A stretch of DNA of 6,122 nt from Candidatus Puniceispirillum sp. (GTDB taxonomy: Bacteria; Pseudomonadota; Alphaproteobacteria; Puniceispirillales; Puniceispirillaceae), in NCBI GenBank assembly GCA_018668795.1, contig JABJBD010000090.1, forward strand, positions 1-6,122, written 5' to 3'. A model generated the notes under the pieces. That model saw only the letters and a list, made by a program, of their open reading frames with translations, ran no database searches and was not told the DNA's origin. Made by a program: the position numbers and the translations under genes. Shown here piece after piece: positions 4,608 to 6,122 of the stretch; position 1 is the stretch's first letter; each line of letters opens with the position of its first letter.

Positions 4608-6122
4608 ATGCCTGGCATGGGTTTTGAAAAATACCGTCCGTTTGAAGGCCCCGATCTGAGCGATCGGACATGGCCTTCAGCGCGTATAAACACCGCACCT
4701 GTATGGTGTTCGGTTGACCTACGTGACGGTAACCAGGCACTTATCGAGCCAATGGATGCCGCCCGCAAGATGCGCATGTTCAAAATTCTTGTCGCAATGG
4801 GCTTCAAGGAAATTGAAGTTGGCTTTCCGTCTGCGTCCGATACAGATTTCAATTTTCTGCGTGAATTAATCGAAAATGGCCATGTGCCGGATGATGTAAC
4901 AATTCAGGTGCTGACACAGGCACGTGAACATCTGATTGATCGTACAATCGAAAGTCTGGATGGCGCGCCAAATGCTATCTTGCATCTATATAATTCAACC
5001 AGCACACTTCAACGTCGTGTTGTGTTTAAAGCTGATCGTGATGGCGTCAAACAGATTGCTGTTGATGGTGCAAAAATGGTCGCTGACCGCATTTCCAAAT
5101 GTGGAGCGGAAAATCTGCGCCTGCAATATAGCCCCGAAAGCTTTACTGGCACTGAGCTGGATTATGCGTTGGATGTCTGCGAAGCTGTTATGGATGTCTG
5201 GCAGCCAACATCCGCAAACCCGACCATTATCAATCTGCCAGCCACCGTCGAAATGTCGACGCCAAATATCTATGCCGATCAGATCGAATGGATGAGCCGT
5301 AATTTTTCCAACCGAGATGCCGTGATCTTGTCGCTTCATCCGCATAATGACCGCGGCTGTGCGGTCGCCGCCACCGAACTGGGGCTAATGGCGGGCGCTG
5401 ACCGTGTCGAAGGCACATTGTTTGGCAATGGCGAACGCACCGGTAATGTCGATATTATCACCTTGGGACTGAACATGTTTACGCAAGGCGTAAACCCAAA
5501 CCTCGATTTTTCCGATATTAACGAACTTGTTGAAACAGCCGAATTCTGTAACCAACTAGCTGTACCGGAACGTCATCCCTATGCCGGCAAGCTGGTGCAT
5601 ACCGCCTTTTCTGGCAGTCATCAGGACGCTATCCGCAAAGGGATGGACGCGCTTATGAACGCCAATGAAAATACGTGGGAAGTCCCCTATCTACCGATTG
5701 ACCCAGGCGATATTGGACGCACGTTTGAGGCCATTATCCGCGTTAATTCGCAATCTGGAAAAGCTGGCGCTGCCTATCTGCTGGAGGCCGATCATCATGT
5801 CCGCCTGCCACGCGCCGCCGAAGTCGAATTTTCCGGCATTGTTCAGCGCGAGGCCGATACCACCGGCAAGGAAATTACCAGCCAGCGTATCTGGGAATTG
5901 GCACAAGAGCATTATATCCGCCCCACCGGCACCTTTGAGCTTGTCAGCTTTGATGTTGCCAAGGCCAGCCGCAATTCGGATGATGAGCGCGTTACCGCAA
6001 CCGTAATGCATAACGGAAAGGAAGTCGGCATCAGCGCCATCGGCAATGGCCCTATTTCAGCCTTTGTCGAAGCCATGCGGAACGAATTTGACCTTAATTT
6101 CCGCCTTGCCGATTTTGGCCAG
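4608..6122 (+). CDS. leuA: 2-isopropylmalate synthase, type II (long form), 3'-truncated by window edge
   Basis: 505 codons are open to the last base; the family is about 550-565 residues in proteobacteria, so some 50-60 residues are missing. The enzyme condenses acetyl-CoA with 2-oxoisovalerate, the first committed step of leucine synthesis, in the cytoplasm. The TIM-barrel catalytic domain shows CSVDLRDGNQAL (34-45) with metal-binding Asp40, EVGFPSASDTDF (70-81), SLHPHNDRG (242-250) with metal ligands His244 and His246, and GNGERTGN (273-280) with Asn280. These match Mycobacterium tuberculosis LeuA residues 81, 285, 287 and 321 with a constant offset of 41. Further type II motifs are RHPYAGKLV (322-330), FSGSHQDAIRKG (334-345) and VPYLPIDPGDIGRTFEAIIRVNSQSGK, which starts at 359. 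The C-terminal leucine-binding regulatory domain begins near 440 and is cut in the middle, so feedback residues cannot all be checked. It has a strong AAGGA site and is divergent from lepA. Confidence 0.97.
   Translation, partial: MPGMGFEKYRPFEGPDLSDRTWPSARINTAPVWCSVDLRDGNQALIEPMDAARKMRMFKILVAMGFKEIEVGFPSASDTDFNFLRELIENGHVPDDVTIQVLTQAREHLIDRTIESLDGAPNAILHLYNSTSTLQRRVVFKADRDGVKQIAVDGAKMVADRISKCGAENLRLQYSPESFTGTELDYALDVCEAVMDVWQPTSANPTIINLPATVEMSTPNIYADQIEWMSRNFSNRDAVILSLHPHNDRGCAVAATELGLMAGADRVEGTLFGNGERTGNVDIITLGLNMFTQGVNPNLDFSDINELVETAEFCNQLAVPERHPYAGKLVHTAFSGSHQDAIRKGMDALMNANENTWEVPYLPIDPGDIGRTFEAIIRVNSQSGKAGAAYLLEADHHVRLPRAAEVEFSGIVQREADTTGKEITSQRIWELAQEHYIRPTGTFELVSFDVAKASRNSDDERVTATVMHNGKEVGISAIGNGPISAFVEAMRNEFDLNFRLADFGQ

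Noticed and set aside
1..6122. CRISPR array, insertion sequence, phage or toxin-antitoxin genes
   Set aside because: No spaced repeats, transposase or integrase motifs, terminal inverted repeats or toxin-antitoxin-like gene pairs were found on either strand.

Overview
The window looks like ordinary chromosome from an alphaproteobacterium of moderate GC content. The evidence is the alphaproteobacterial-looking LepA, a long-form (type II) 2-isopropylmalate synthase, and a serine tRNA gene that encodes its own CCA end. A marine SAR116-like lineage would fit the gene types and base composition, but that placement is inference and no species can be named from the sequence alone.

Left part (1-1603, + strand): the 3' two thirds of a tartrate/D-malate dehydrogenase gene are followed, with no spacer (TAG directly abutting ATG), by a gene for an alpha/beta hydrolase of the haloacetate (fluoroacetate) dehalogenase type. 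The two are almost certainly co-transcribed and form a small accessory catabolic unit. The hydrolase keeps the Asp-His-Asp triad and the carboxylate-binding arginines, but the halide-pocket His of true defluorinases is replaced by Trp.

Middle part (1604-2555): a tRNA-Ser(GGA) gene lies on the minus strand. It is followed by a good sigma-70-like promoter and a small, unrecognised two-helix membrane protein on the + strand, whose last codons and stop lie inside a 13-bp tandem repeat. No clear terminator was found in these gaps.

Right part (2556-6122): lepA (elongation factor 4) on the minus strand and leuA on the + strand are divergent across 249 bp. leuA runs off the right edge after 505 codons, within its C-terminal regulatory domain. 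Together they represent translation fidelity and leucine biosynthesis, both housekeeping functions.

By eye the left catabolic pair is more AT-rich than lepA and leuA, and the tRNA 3' end faces that pair. No integrase or attachment-site duplication is visible. I do not see a convincing new biological system. The most testable idea is a functional link between the hydrolase and the hydroxy-acid dehydrogenase.
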